A stretch of DNA of 64,000 nt from assembly GCF_001412655.1 (NCBI RefSeq), contig NZ_CP012996.1:4030001-4094000 (forward strand), written 5' to 3'. The notes under the pieces are model-generated. The model was not told the DNA's origin. It did not search any database and was given only the letters and a program-made list of their open reading frames with translations. A program made the position numbers and the translations under genes. Below, in pieces: positions 45,502 through 54,497 of the stretch. The first letter of the stretch is position 1, and every line of letters starts with the position of its first letter. Origin of the DNA: Pedobacter sp. PACM 27299. GTDB lineage: Bacteria > Bacteroidota > Bacteroidia > Sphingobacteriales > Sphingobacteriaceae.

Positions 45502-46703
45502 TTAGTTTTTTAAATTAGTATTGATGATATGGTCTATATGTTTTGCAATCATCCAGGCTTCATTTGTTTTGATCACCTGAACACTAACAGTACTATCTAA
45601 AGTAGAAATGATATCCTCTGAGGTCTGATGGAGAGCAGGGTCTAGCTTGATGCCCATAAATACCATGTCCCTGCAGATTTGTTCCCGGATAAGGGGAGCA
45701 TTTTCTCCAATACCTCCTGTAAAAATCAAAATATCCAATCCTCCTAAACCTGCAGCGAGTGCAGCAATTTGCCTTTTCGCCTGGTAACAGAATACATCAA
45801 TGGCTTCCTGAGCCTGAGGATCTGAAAACCGCCTATTGATCAACTCCTTCATATTCCCTGTACCAGCGATTGCTTTCAGCCCTGAAGAGTTGCTGAACAA
45901 TCCATCTAATTGTGCAGGTGTCATTTCGTATTTCCTTAAAAAAAACAAGATTACTCCCGGATCCAGATCACCTGATCGTGTGCTCATCACCAAGCCACCT
46001 ATCGGACTCATCCCCATCGTTGTTTCCTGGCCTATCCCCCGGAAACCGCAGCCATACTTGCACCGTTGCCCAAATGGGCAATAATTATTTTCTTTTGCTC
46101 AATATCCTTAGTTTTATTGCCAAGCTCCTGCATAATGAATTCATAAGAAAGGCCATGAAAGCCATAACGCATCAACCCCTGATCTCTAAAAGCCCGGGGC
46201 AAAGCATAAAACTTAGCAACGGAGGGCATATTTTGATGAAAACATGTATCAAAACAGGCTATATGGATCGCTTTTTGATATGATTCTCGAAAAATGCGAA
46301 TTAGCTGAATTTCCTCAGGCAGATGATTTGGAGCAAGATAAGTGTAGGACTCAAGAACCTTAATCAGATCTTCGTTGATTACCTCAGGCATTCTATGTAT
46401 AGGACCACCCTGTACCAACCGATATCCAATATGCTGAATCGGAAAGCGAGCTGATAATGAATCTAACCTATTTATCAACTCGGCCGCAGCAATCTCCAAA
46501 TTAAGATAAGGTGCCTCTTTGCTCAGTAAAAGTTTACCTGCCGAATCACTTATCAGCAATTTAGCTTGTTGATCACCAATTCCAGTTATAGATCCAGACC
46601 ACTCCAGCTCCATACTATGTTGATGATACAGACTAAATTTAAGACTCGAAGAACCCGAATTGAGTACAAGAATATAACCACCGATGGTATTTGAATGATG
46701 CAT
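45502..46703 (-). pseudogene. ackA: Acetate kinase, frameshifted at a G tract
   Basis: N-terminal frame from 46703: ILVLNSGSSSLKFSLY (phosphate 1), RYGFHGLSYEFIMQEL and HLGNGASMAAVSGG. C-terminal frame: GMSPIGGLVMSTRSGDLDPGV, TGGIGENAPLIRE. The break is at G5 (complement of 46036-46040); a sixth G gives SGGIGQETTMGMSP and a normal enzyme of about 400 aa. Converts acetyl-phosphate + ADP to acetate + ATP. First gene of ackA-xfp-ATPase; xfp starts 4 bp after it. Confidence 0.88.
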
Positions 46704-46755
46704 TTATTATAGGGAATCAATCGCGAATCTGAGTTGATCGACAATTGTCTGAATT

Positions 46756-46820
46756 CAAATCTCGGCATTGAGCTATTGCTATGACATGATCAAACACCAG
46801 GGAAATCGTGACCCCCATCA
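46756..46820 (-). promoter_or_regulatory. FNR-like box and -7 element, promoter of ackA-xfp-ATPase
   Basis: TGACCCCCATCA (46809-46820). GAGATTTG (46756-46763, minus strand) ends 58.5 bp from the centre and is identical to the -7 octamer of the Usp gene at 27590. No well-spaced -7 element is seen toward the divergent sensor kinase gene. Confidence 0.6.
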
Positions 46821-46901
46821 TCAGCCAACAGCTAATTAAAACAAAATGGCCTTCAGATTGTCATTATAGCACAGGTTTAATAATCTGTAACCACCAATTT
46901 T

Positions 46902-48152
46902 ATGGAAAATACCGTTCTGCTTAAAGCGATCATCGATAATGCGATAGACGGTCTGATTACCATAGATGACCAGGGAATAATTGAGTCCATTAATCCCTCA
47001 GCCTGTAGACTATTTAGCTATACTGAACAGGAAGTTCTTGGAAAAAACGTCTCCATGCTCATGCCACAACCAGACCGGACAAATCATAACGGTTACCTCT
47101 TTCATTATAAAAAAACTGCTAAAGCCAGCATTATTGGTATTGGCAGAGAATTAACAGGCTTAAAAAAGAATGGCAGTACATTTCCTTTTCGTCTGGGCGT
47201 CAGTGAAGTTAAATACTCAGGAAGAATTATTTATGCTGGTTTTATTCATGACCTGAGCAGGGAAAAAGAAGCCGAATCACAACTCCAGGATTATGCCGCT
47301 TTACTCGAAGATCAGGTGCAGGAACGAACGCTTTCCCTTCGGGAAACGGTTGAAGCATTGGAAAAAACCAAGGTTGAATTGAATTTATCCCTGGAAAATT
47401 TGCACAATACTGTTTTTACTTTGGAACAAACCCAAAAGGAACTAAACTTATCCCTGGCAAAAGAACAAGAATTAGGAAAGCTTAAAAGTCGGTTCGTTTC
47501 TATTGCATCACATGAATTCCGAACACCTTTGAGTATGGTACAGCTTTCTGCATCACTTATTGAACGACATGCACTTCCTTTTGACAATCCAAACATCAGC
47601 AAACACGTAGACAAAATAAAAGATGCTGTACTGAATGTTACTGCAATCCTCAATGACTTCCTATCCCTGGAAAAACTGGATACCGGGAAAGTACAAGCTA
47701 AATTCAGTTATTTTAATTTGGCTGATTTCGCTGCAGAAATCGCTGAAGAGATGCAGATCGCTTTAAAAGGTGGACAAAAGATAGTATATGTACATAGGGG
47801 CCCAGAATTTATGATCACATTGGATCAGACCTTGTTAAAAAACTGCATCGTTATACTTATTGACAATGCGATAAAATACTCCGGGGAAGAAAGTTCTATA
47901 CAATTCTATACCAAGATCAATGAAAATAATTGCAGCATCAGAATTTGTGACAATGGCATTGGAATACCCTTAGACGACCAGAGACATCTTTGCGAGCCAT
48001 TTTTCCGGGCACATAACACGGGAAAGATCTCTGGCAATGGGCTTGGATTAAGTATACTTTCCAGGTATACTGAGCTGATGAATGGCAAAGTAGATTTCAA
48101 AAGCAGAATTAACCGAGGTACACTTTTCACCCTCACATTTCCCCAATCATGA
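46902..48152 (+). CDS. FixL-like haem-PAS sensor histidine kinase
   Basis: 416 aa, cytoplasmic, no membrane helix. PAS domain at residues 5-125 follows FixL closely: MLMPQPDRTNHNGYL, then SIIGIGRELTGLKKNGSTFPFRL. His62 aligns with the haem-ligating His of Bradyrhizobium FixL (His200) and Arg82 with its O2-contacting Arg220; the spacing of 20 is identical. A coiled coil (about 125-195) leads to HisKA with His204 (IASHEFRTPLSMVQL) and HATPase motifs NAIKYSG, DNGIGIP, GNGLGLSIL. Inferred role: oxygen sensor that phosphorylates the REC-Crp regulator, whose gene overlaps by 4 bp. Confidence 0.88.
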   Translation: MENTVLLKAIIDNAIDGLITIDDQGIIESINPSACRLFSYTEQEVLGKNVSMLMPQPDRTNHNGYLFHYKKTAKASIIGIGRELTGLKKNGSTFPFRLGVSEVKYSGRIIYAGFIHDLSREKEAESQLQDYAALLEDQVQERTLSLRETVEALEKTKVELNLSLENLHNTVFTLEQTQKELNLSLAKEQELGKLKSRFVSIASHEFRTPLSMVQLSASLIERHALPFDNPNISKHVDKIKDAVLNVTAILNDFLSLEKLDTGKVQAKFSYFNLADFAAEIAEEMQIALKGGQKIVYVHRGPEFMITLDQTLLKNCIVILIDNAIKYSGEESSIQFYTKINENNCSIRICDNGIGIPLDDQRHLCEPFFRAHNTGKISGNGLGLSILSRYTELMNGKVDFKSRINRGTLFTLTFPQS

Positions 48153-49201
48153 ACAAAAAAATATTGATCATTGAAGATCACGACGCCATAAGGGGAAACA
48201 TAGTTGAAATCCTGGAAATGGCCAAATACACGGTTTTTGAAGCTGACAATGGAAAGATTGGCGTAGAAATGGCGTTAAAACACATTCCAGACATCATTCT
48301 CTGCGATATCATGATGCCTGAACTTGACGGATACGGGGTATTATATATGCTCAATAAATACACAGAAACCTCAGCAATTCCTTTCATTTTTCTAACAGCC
48401 AAAGCCGAGCACAATGACCTGCGCAAGGGAATGGAAATGGGCGCAGATGATTACCTAACCAAACCTTTTGATGACATTGAACTACTTAATGCCATAGATG
48501 TCAGATTAAGAAAAAAAGCCCATCTTCAGCTCCAAAATCAAAACATGGCTAATGATTTCAAAGTGCTGGTAGCCAAAACCGATGGCCTGGCAGAATTCAC
48601 TAAGATCATAACAGGCCACAAAAGCCGTGAATTCAGAAAAAACCAAGTTGTTTACTATGAGGCAGATCATAGCAAAGGCCTTTACCTGATCATCCAGGGT
48701 AAGATCAAAACCATTAAACTTTCAATGGATGGTCGTGAATTGATGACCGGTATGTATGCGACCGGAGATTACCTGGGCATCAATGCCATTTTAGGAAAAA
48801 GCACCTATAGTGATACTGCTACAGCAGTGGAGGATAGCACACTCAGTTTGATCCCTATGGAAGAACTTGAAAAAGTCATCAACCTTTATCCTGAAGTAGC
48901 GAGAAAGTTCATTCATCTTTTATCCAATGACAACCGGGAAAAAGAGGAACAACTCCTCCAGCTGGCTTATGATTCCGTCCGAAAAAAAATGGCTGGAGCC
49001 ATTCTTCGCCTGTACCATCAACAGATTATCAAAAAAGACGTTTTCAGCATTACCCGTGAAGACTTAGCAGCAATGGCCTGTATGGCTACCGAAACGGTAA
49101 GCAGAACCCTATCAGATTTCCGTAACGAAAAATTAATAGAACGTGAAGGGATAACCATTACTGTACTGGATCTGGAAAGGCTTGCGAAAATGAAGAACTA
49201 A
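48149..49201 (+). CDS. Response regulator fused to a Crp/Fnr DNA-binding module (REC-cNBD-HTH)
   Basis: 350 aa. Receiver at residues 3-122 with acidic IIEDHD, phospho-acceptor Asp53 (IILCDIMMPELDG), Thr83 and Lys105 (LTKPFDD). A cNMP-binding-like roll at about 150-250 and HTH_Crp at about 270-345, with recognition helix ACMATETVSRTLSDFRNE: Glu315-x-x-Ser318-Arg319 is the FNR/FixK reading set for TTGAT half-sites. It thus fuses the FixJ receiver role with the FixK binding role and is the prime candidate to bind the boxes in this window. Confidence 0.9.
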   Translation: MNKKILIIEDHDAIRGNIVEILEMAKYTVFEADNGKIGVEMALKHIPDIILCDIMMPELDGYGVLYMLNKYTETSAIPFIFLTAKAEHNDLRKGMEMGADDYLTKPFDDIELLNAIDVRLRKKAHLQLQNQNMANDFKVLVAKTDGLAEFTKIITGHKSREFRKNQVVYYEADHSKGLYLIIQGKIKTIKLSMDGRELMTGMYATGDYLGINAILGKSTYSDTATAVEDSTLSLIPMEELEKVINLYPEVARKFIHLLSNDNREKEEQLLQLAYDSVRKKMAGAILRLYHQQIIKKDVFSITREDLAAMACMATETVSRTLSDFRNEKLIEREGITITVLDLERLAKMKN

Positions 49202-49948
49202 CTAAGCCATTACTCCGCCATCCAGAATAATTTGTGTCCCATTACAATAACTGGAGTCATCACAGGCTAGATAAATAAATGCTTTAGCCACTTCTTCAGG
49301 TGTACAAAGACGCTTAGAGGGGGTTCCATCAATCCAGGCTTGGTGAATGGCTTCTGGAGCCTCAGCCAATAATGGAGTTTCCACATAATATGGACAAAGT
49401 GCATTCGCTCTGATATTTTGTGCAGCATATTGAACCGCTATATTTTTGGTAATGCCTAAAACGCCATGTTTGGCTGCTGTGTATGGTACTAAACCGTGTT
49501 CTGCTTTCAATCCACCAAGCGAGGACATATTTACAATTACCCCTCCACCCTGCTTCAAAAACTGCTGCAGTTCATATTTTACGCAATAAAACTGGCCAGT
49601 TAAATTTACCGCGATCAACCTGTCCCAAGTAGCCTCAGGCATATCATGTATCCCGGAATAAGTTCCGCCAATACCTGCATTATTAAAAGCTACATCCAAT
49701 CTTCCAAATTCTGCCACAGTCGTAAGGATAGCCAATTTAACGCTTTCCACATCTGACACATCAATTGGAACAAACATACATCTGGCTCCTAATGCCTTTA
49801 TTTCATTAACCGTTTCCAGGTGATCCTTGTTTTCAAGGTCAGCCACAACAATTATCGCTCCTTCTCGTGCAGCTTCAAGAGCAGCAGCTTTTCCAATACC
49901 TGAATTTCCTCCGGTGATGAATACCACCTTTTTTTTCAATTTTCTCAT
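49202..49948 (-). CDS. Short-chain dehydrogenase/reductase
   Basis: 248 aa from the ATG at 49948. NAD(P) motif FITGGNSGIGKAAALEA, NNAGIGG, catalytic Ser in VNMSSLGG, and Y-x-x-x-K in PYTAAKHGVL. The C-terminus YCNGTQIILDGGVMA is typical of glucose-1-dehydrogenase-like SDRs. Convergent with the regulator gene with zero intergenic space. No FNR-like box upstream. Confidence 0.88.
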   Translation of the reverse strand: MRKLKKKVVFITGGNSGIGKAAALEAAREGAIIVVADLENKDHLETVNEIKALGARCMFVPIDVSDVESVKLAILTTVAEFGRLDVAFNNAGIGGTYSGIHDMPEATWDRLIAVNLTGQFYCVKYELQQFLKQGGGVIVNMSSLGGLKAEHGLVPYTAAKHGVLGITKNIAVQYAAQNIRANALCPYYVETPLLAEAPEAIHQAWIDGTPSKRLCTPEEVAKAFIYLACDDSSYCNGTQIILDGGVMA

Positions 49949-50037
49949 AATTTCTAATAACTGCAAGCATTAGCTCCCTTTTAGTATTTGGTCAACTAAC
50001 AAATAATTTTTTACAGGCCATTTATTTGGTCCAACGA

Positions 50038-50331
50038 TTAACCTGCTTTCATCTGGATAAAATTGGTTAAATGCTCTTCAAGTAAAGCGGTTTTAAAGTC
50101 ATTATCAGGTCCATTGTCAGTTATTGTAATCTCCTGATCTGACACACTAATTGTTAAAGCAGTTCCAGCAATTATATCAGGAAACAGCACATTGATCTCA
50201 TTATAAACATGGACGAAGTCTATATTCAGCATAGCATCTAATTTAGTGTTGATATAATCTGGAAATTCCCTTTTTAGAAGGTCGAAAAGAACTACAGCAC
50301 TTAAAGGATGTATGTTTTTAATTGTTGTCAT
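50038..50331 (-). CDS. Hypothetical protein, 97 aa
   Basis: Not recognised. I take the ATG at 50331 (MTTIKNIHPLSAVVLFDLLKRE) because the longer frame from 50439 starts upstream of the predicted promoter. Compact alpha/beta-looking protein (LDAMLNIDFVHVYNEINVLFPD, TALTISVSDQEITITDNGPD). Its promoter has two FNR-like boxes, so it is part of the regulon. Confidence 0.6.
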   Translation of the reverse strand: MTTIKNIHPLSAVVLFDLLKREFPDYINTKLDAMLNIDFVHVYNEINVLFPDIIAGTALTISVSDQEITITDNGPDNDFKTALLEEHLTNFIQMKAG

Positions 50332-50396
50332 AATAGTTTTTTTATGGAATTTCGCGTGAAAATAAATTGAACATACGCTTATCACTGTTGTATCAT

Positions 50397-50460
50397 CAAA
50401 TGTAGATAATGAAAATTCGCTGATAATGATCAACATCATAGATCACACTGATTTACATCA
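50397..50460 (-). promoter_or_regulatory. Two FNR-like boxes with a perfect -7 element
   Basis: TGATAATGATCA (50421-50432) and TGATTTACATCA (50449-50460), centres 28 bp apart. TACATTTG (50397-50404, minus strand), a perfect TAnnTTTG, ends 57.5 bp from the distal centre and 29.5 bp from the proximal one. The proximal box is thus close to the -33 region and could repress. Confidence 0.68.
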
Positions 50461-50817
50461 AGTTGAATTATTGTTCCTTACTGATCATTATATGATTATT
50501 CCATATACCCCATCGTTTAGGATCGACAAGTTTATCCCAAGTTATCTAATAGCAGGATCAGTTTTTGGTCTAAGGGTCCCGCTAACAGGAGTATGACAAG
50601 GACATTATTTTGTAGCCGATTACTTAAATAGTTTTACAGATAGGTATTTATTACGGTTCAGGTATCCTTAATTATTAGGTTATAAACTTCCTACTTCCTT
50701 TCAACCAGTGACCACTTGATGTGCGCTTAAATCGATTAATTCTAAAATACCAGAGGCCCCTTAAAGTCCTAAAAAAATTAAGCAGACACAATTGAATAAT
50801 AATATAATGGATAGTGA
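50461..50817. other. Gene-free stretch
   Basis: About 360 bp of AT-rich sequence between two minus-strand genes. No FNR-like box, strong hairpin or recognisable remnant was found. Confidence 0.4.
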
Positions 50818-51525
50818 TTATTTGTAGTTGGAGCGGGCGATGAGCTTTTCGATATCTATAACCCGAATCTTCCTACCTTCGGTTTCAATGATTTCTTCTG
50901 TTTTAAACTCCTTTAACAACCTAATTACATTTTCCTTTGCGATACCGGCAATATTAGCCAGATCAGTCCTAGAAATATCAATAATTATTTCTTTGCCTTC
51001 TTCAGTCTCAATTTTAAACTTTTCACGCATTACAATCAGCGCAATTGCCAGTCTTTCGACTGCACTACGCTGCGCAAAGACAGAAATATTATTAGCAAGA
51101 ACTGAGTATTCATGACTCAAAGATTTCAGTAAGCGATTTGCAAATATCGGAGAGGTATTTAAAACCGTTAAGAAGTCATCCTTAGGGATAAAACTGATCA
51201 TACTATCTTCCATCGCAGCAGCAAAGTCAGGATACCGTTCTTCAGATAAAACAGCATGATAACCAATCAGCTCCCCTTTATTGGCAACATAAATAATCTG
51301 CTCTTTTCCGCCAGGATCAACCTTATATTTTTTAACCTTACCCTGATGAATAAAAAATATTCCATAAGGTACTACACCCTCTCTAAAAATAATTTCTCCT
51401 TTTTGATATCTCTGTTCTCCCTGGCGACCAATCAAAAAGCTATAGTCTTCGGCTGAAAGGATAGACACAATAGATTGAGTAGTAAAACTCCATTTATCAA
51501 TCGGAAAAATGCCTGATAAGCTCAT
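50818..51525 (-). CDS. Crp/Fnr-family transcriptional regulator
   Basis: 235 aa from the ATG at 51525 (MSLSGIFPIDKWSF); the longer frame from 51633 overlaps the DUF983 gene. cNBD roll (QKGEIIFREGVVPYGIFFIHQGKVKKYKV) and HTH_Crp with recognition helix GIAKENVIRLLKEFKTEE. It keeps the Glu and Arg of the FNR set but has Ile for Ser. No Cys cluster for a 4Fe-4S sensor. CAAAGATA at 51530-51537 (minus: TATCTTTG, perfect TAnnTTTG) abuts the ATG, suggesting a leaderless message. Confidence 0.88.
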   Translation of the reverse strand: MSLSGIFPIDKWSFTTQSIVSILSAEDYSFLIGRQGEQRYQKGEIIFREGVVPYGIFFIHQGKVKKYKVDPGGKEQIIYVANKGELIGYHAVLSEERYPDFAAAMEDSMISFIPKDDFLTVLNTSPIFANRLLKSLSHEYSVLANNISVFAQRSAVERLAIALIVMREKFKIETEEGKEIIIDISRTDLANIAGIAKENVIRLLKEFKTEEIIETEGRKIRVIDIEKLIARSNYK

Positions 51526-51619
51526 CCCGCAAAGATACAACATAATAAACCTGATACATACATATGATTTGTACAATTGATTTACAATCAGCCTATCACA
51601 TGCATGTGGATGGATCCTA

Positions 51620-51994
51620 TCATTTGTTTTCATATCTTACTCCCGGAGTCAACCAATAGAGTAGAATAACCCTTGAATATCTAAAATTAAAAGGTCCCAA
51701 GATGACAATTCCGCTCATAAGTACGCCACCGTACAACCAAAAAGAGGAAAGGTCTGCGGTAACGCCATAGGTTAGCAGACAAACCAGCAGCATTTCTACT
51801 ACATTCATTCCATAGCTGATAAACATCGAGGCATAAAAATAACCTGGCTCACGCTCAAACCGGTAATGACAATTTGAACAGCAATCGTTCATGTGCTGAA
51901 CATGAAATCCGTACATACTATTAGAAAACATATTTCCTACTCTACATCTTGGACATTTTGCATGTCTTAATGCGTAGGACTGTGATTTATTCAT
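51620..51994 (-). CDS. DUF983 membrane protein
   Basis: 124 aa. Two CxxC pairs ([12 protein letters not shown] and [21 protein letters not shown]) followed by two membrane helices, the DUF983 signature. Role unknown; family members often sit near cytochrome oxidase assembly genes. Its start overlaps the stop of the isocitrate dehydrogenase gene by 4 bp. Confidence 0.85.
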   Translation of the reverse strand: MNKSQSYALRHAKCPRCRVGNMFSNSMYGFHVQHMNDCCSNCHYRFEREPGYFYASMFISYGMNVVEMLLVCLLTYGVTADLSSFWLYGGVLMSGIVILGPFNFRYSRVILLYWLTPGVRYENK

Positions 51995-53232
51995 TGTCGT
52001 TCAAACTTATTTCTAAGATTTCCATCTAATTCAGCTAAAAACTCCACGGTGTATAGATAATCTTTTCCGTGTTCTACTGTTGTCCCATGAATACAGACTG
52101 CCAGATCCTTGGTCATCTTACCCGATTTAATAGTCTCCACACAAACCTCTTCCAGCATAGCACAAAACTGTATCAGTTCCTTATTGTCGTCCAACTTGCC
52201 CCGAAACGCTAATCCCCTTGTCCAGGCAAAAATAGAGGCAATAGGATTTGTTGATGTGGGTTTCCCAAGCTGATGTTCACGGTAATGCCGGGTAACGGTA
52301 CCATGGGCCGCTTCAGCTTCCATCGTTTTTCCATCTGGAGTAATCAGAACGGAGGTCATCAGACCTAATGAACCAAAACCCTGAGCTACAGCATCAGACT
52401 GCACATCACCATCATAATTTTTACATGCCCAAACAAAATTACCATTCCATTTTAAAGCAGAGGCAACCATATCATCAATCAGACGATGTTCATAGGTAAT
52501 ACCCGCCGCAGAAAACATATCCTGAAATTCATTTTCATAAATTTCCTGAAAAACATCCTTAAACCTACCGTCGTATTTTTTCAGTATTGTATTCTTTGTA
52601 GAAAGGTAAAGTGGCCATTTTTTTGTCAGGGACTGATTAAAACAAGCCCTTGCAAAGCCATAAATACTTTCATCTATATTGTACATGGCCATTGCAATTC
52701 CATCTCCCTGATAATTGTATACCTCATGCGACTCTTCCGCACTTCCATCGTCTGGTTTAAATGTAATCGTCAGTTTTCCGCTGCCCTTGGTTAAAAAATC
52801 GGTAGCACGGTACTGGTCTCCAAATGCGTGTCGTCCTATACAGATCGGGTTGGTCCAGTTTGAAACTAGTCTAGGGATGTTGTCAATAACTATAGGTTCG
52901 CGGAATACGGTTCCATCAAGAATGTTCCTAATCGTTCCATTAGGCGATTTCCACATTTGTTTAAGCTTAAACTCTTTGACACGATCCTCATCCGGCGTTA
53001 TTGTAGCACACTTAATCCCTACGCCATATCTCTTAATTGCTTCAGCCGCATGAATGGTTACCTGATCTGATGTTGTATTACGGTGTTCAATACTAAGGTC
53101 AAAATACCTAATGTCAAGTTCCAGATAAGGAAGAATCAGTTTTTCCTTAATAAATCTCCAGATTACACGTGTCATTTCATCTCCATCAAGCTCAACGATG
53201 GGGTTTACAACTTTAATTTTTTTAATTTCCAT
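51991..53232 (-). CDS. icd: NADP-dependent isocitrate dehydrogenase (eukaryote-like dimeric type)
   Basis: 413 aa from the ATG at 53232 ([25 protein letters not shown]). Conserved: [34 protein letters not shown], the substrate Arg and phosphate-loop region, Asp ligands in [29 protein letters not shown], and [39 protein letters not shown] cycle, isocitrate to 2-oxoglutarate. In an operon with a methyltransferase, a small protein and DUF983 behind the FNR-like box at 54442. Confidence 0.92.
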   Translation of the reverse strand: MEIKKIKVVNPIVELDGDEMTRVIWRFIKEKLILPYLELDIRYFDLSIEHRNTTSDQVTIHAAEAIKRYGVGIKCATITPDEDRVKEFKLKQMWKSPNGTIRNILDGTVFREPIVIDNIPRLVSNWTNPICIGRHAFGDQYRATDFLTKGSGKLTITFKPDDGSAEESHEVYNYQGDGIAMAMYNIDESIYGFARACFNQSLTKKWPLYLSTKNTILKKYDGRFKDVFQEIYENEFQDMFSAAGITYEHRLIDDMVASALKWNGNFVWACKNYDGDVQSDAVAQGFGSLGLMTSVLITPDGKTMEAEAAHGTVTRHYREHQLGKPTSTNPIASIFAWTRGLAFRGKLDDNKELIQFCAMLEEVCVETIKSGKMTKDLAVCIHGTTVEHGKDYLYTVEFLAELDGNLRNKFERQ

Positions 53233-53262
53233 ATCATTTATCATTTACATATCGTGAAGATC

Positions 53263-53514
53263 CTATTCTGGAAACACAACATAATTATGCAGATACACAA
53301 GCGCATATCTATAGCAACTAAACTGGGTACTGCTTAAAACTAATGGAGATAAATTCTCTATTTTCCTTTCCAGTTCATTCACGTATTCAATAACAGGATA
53401 ACTTTTATTTGCAAGCTGGTTTACAGCATCAGTAATAATCGTCTCCACTTGTGGGTAATTTTGTGCTTCAGCAAGTTGTTTTAAAACTGTGGAGGAATAA
53501 TTTTCTAAAGTCAT
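53263..53514 (-). CDS. Hypothetical protein, 83 aa
   Basis: Not recognised. Helical (LENYSSTVLKQLAEAQNYPQVETIITDAVNQLA) with a hydrophobic C-terminus; no signal peptide or motif. It lies between the methyltransferase and isocitrate dehydrogenase genes with short gaps, consistent with one operon. Confidence 0.5.
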   Translation of the reverse strand: MTLENYSSTVLKQLAEAQNYPQVETIITDAVNQLANKSYPVIEYVNELERKIENLSPLVLSSTQFSCYRYALVYLHNYVVFPE

Positions 53515-53540
53515 TTTGATATTGTTTTTATTAAACAGTT

Positions 53541-54161
53541 TTATTTTTTAATCCACATTCTCAAAGGTTTATTGAGATCTTGTTCAACCAGCTCATATCC
53601 TAAAGGAATATGATGTACATATCCATGGTAGGTAACCAGCCTTGTTCCGCTGGCCATATTTTCCAGGGCCTTGCATAAATAATTAGAATAATAGGCATAC
53701 AAACCCGGAGAGTAGTCAATAGACTCATCTATACGCGCAACGTCGATTAAATTTTCAGCAAATGCATTGTAAAAGTAAATGCTATCATAGTATCTGAGAT
53801 TCGATTCTGTAAAATTACCATGAAGAAACCGGACATTACCGAGCTCAGTTCTTCGCTGTGCTTCAATAGCCATATCAAACAGATCTTTCCTCTGTTCCAC
53901 ACCATGAAACTCTGAATCAGGATGAGCATGTGCGGCGGCAATACAAAACTTACCGATGCCACTCCCAATATCCAGGATTTTAGATCCGGGAACCGGAGCT
54001 AAAAATGAAGCCGCTTTTTTTGCTATAGCCAAGGGGGTCCAATGGACTTTTGATATCTTTTTTATCCGTTCCGGGAAAAAGCTATCGAACACTGAATCAT
54101 CAACGTAATAGTTCAAAGGCAACAAACCGTAATCCATAAGATTATACTGATCAGTATCCAT
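53541..54161 (-). CDS. SAM-dependent methyltransferase (class I Rossmann)
   Basis: 206 aa from the ATG at 54161 (MDTDQYNLMDYGLLPLNYYVDD). SAM motif I SKILDIGSGIGKFCIAAA, motif II region EFHGVEQRKDLFDMA and a C-terminal GTRLVTYHGYVHHIP. Closely related to the frameshifted paralogue at 59020-59614. Substrate unknown; the DOT1/KMT-like layout is only a faint resemblance. In the 54347-51620 operon. Confidence 0.82.
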   Translation of the reverse strand: MDTDQYNLMDYGLLPLNYYVDDSVFDSFFPERIKKISKVHWTPLAIAKKAASFLAPVPGSKILDIGSGIGKFCIAAAHAHPDSEFHGVEQRKDLFDMAIEAQRRTELGNVRFLHGNFTESNLRYYDSIYFYNAFAENLIDVARIDESIDYSPGLYAYYSNYLCKALENMASGTRLVTYHGYVHHIPLGYELVEQDLNKPLRMWIKK

Positions 54162-54215
54162 TATAATTAGGATAAAATAGCGTGAAAAATGAATGACTTT
54201 TAAAAACAAGGGGCT

Positions 54216-54347
54216 TTACAGCAGGATGATCAATCCAAGAAAAATTCCAATTATCATTATCAAGTACATTAAAAGCTCTGTACTTGCGAAACTTTTATAC
54301 TTCGCCCAAAATGAATCTTCATTTGAAGGTATTTCCTTTTCACTCAT
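54216..54347 (-). CDS. Small single-helix membrane protein, 43 aa
   Basis: ATG at 54347, stop at 54216. A charged N-terminus (MSEKEIPSNEDSFWAKYKSF) precedes one membrane helix (LLMYLIMIIGIFLGLIILL). The distance to the box (100 bp) and to the next gene fit a genuine first gene of the operon. No family known to me. Confidence 0.6.
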   Translation of the reverse strand: MSEKEIPSNEDSFWAKYKSFASTELLMYLIMIIGIFLGLIILL

Positions 54348-54388
54348 ATTCCTGTAATTAAATATGGAGTCTAATGATTTCCATGATG

Positions 54389-54453
54389 TAAAATTAGCCT
54401 TATTAAGTACTTATTTCACAGAAAGATATCAGTACCTACACTGATAATAATCA
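54389..54453 (-). promoter_or_regulatory. FNR-like box and -7 element, promoter of the 54347 operon
   Basis: TGATAATAATCA (54442-54453). TAATTTTA (54389-54396, minus strand) ends 58.5 bp from the centre. Predicted start near 54384, 37 nt before the ATG at 54347. Confidence 0.6.
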
Positions 54454-54497
54454 TCTTTTAATATTCTAATGAGGAAGTTTAGGAAATACTCAGGTGC

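Noticed and set aside
51578..51590. TGAT-N5-ATCA upstream of the Crp gene as a further FNR-like box
   Set aside because: The spacer is 5, not 4, so it does not fit the motif.
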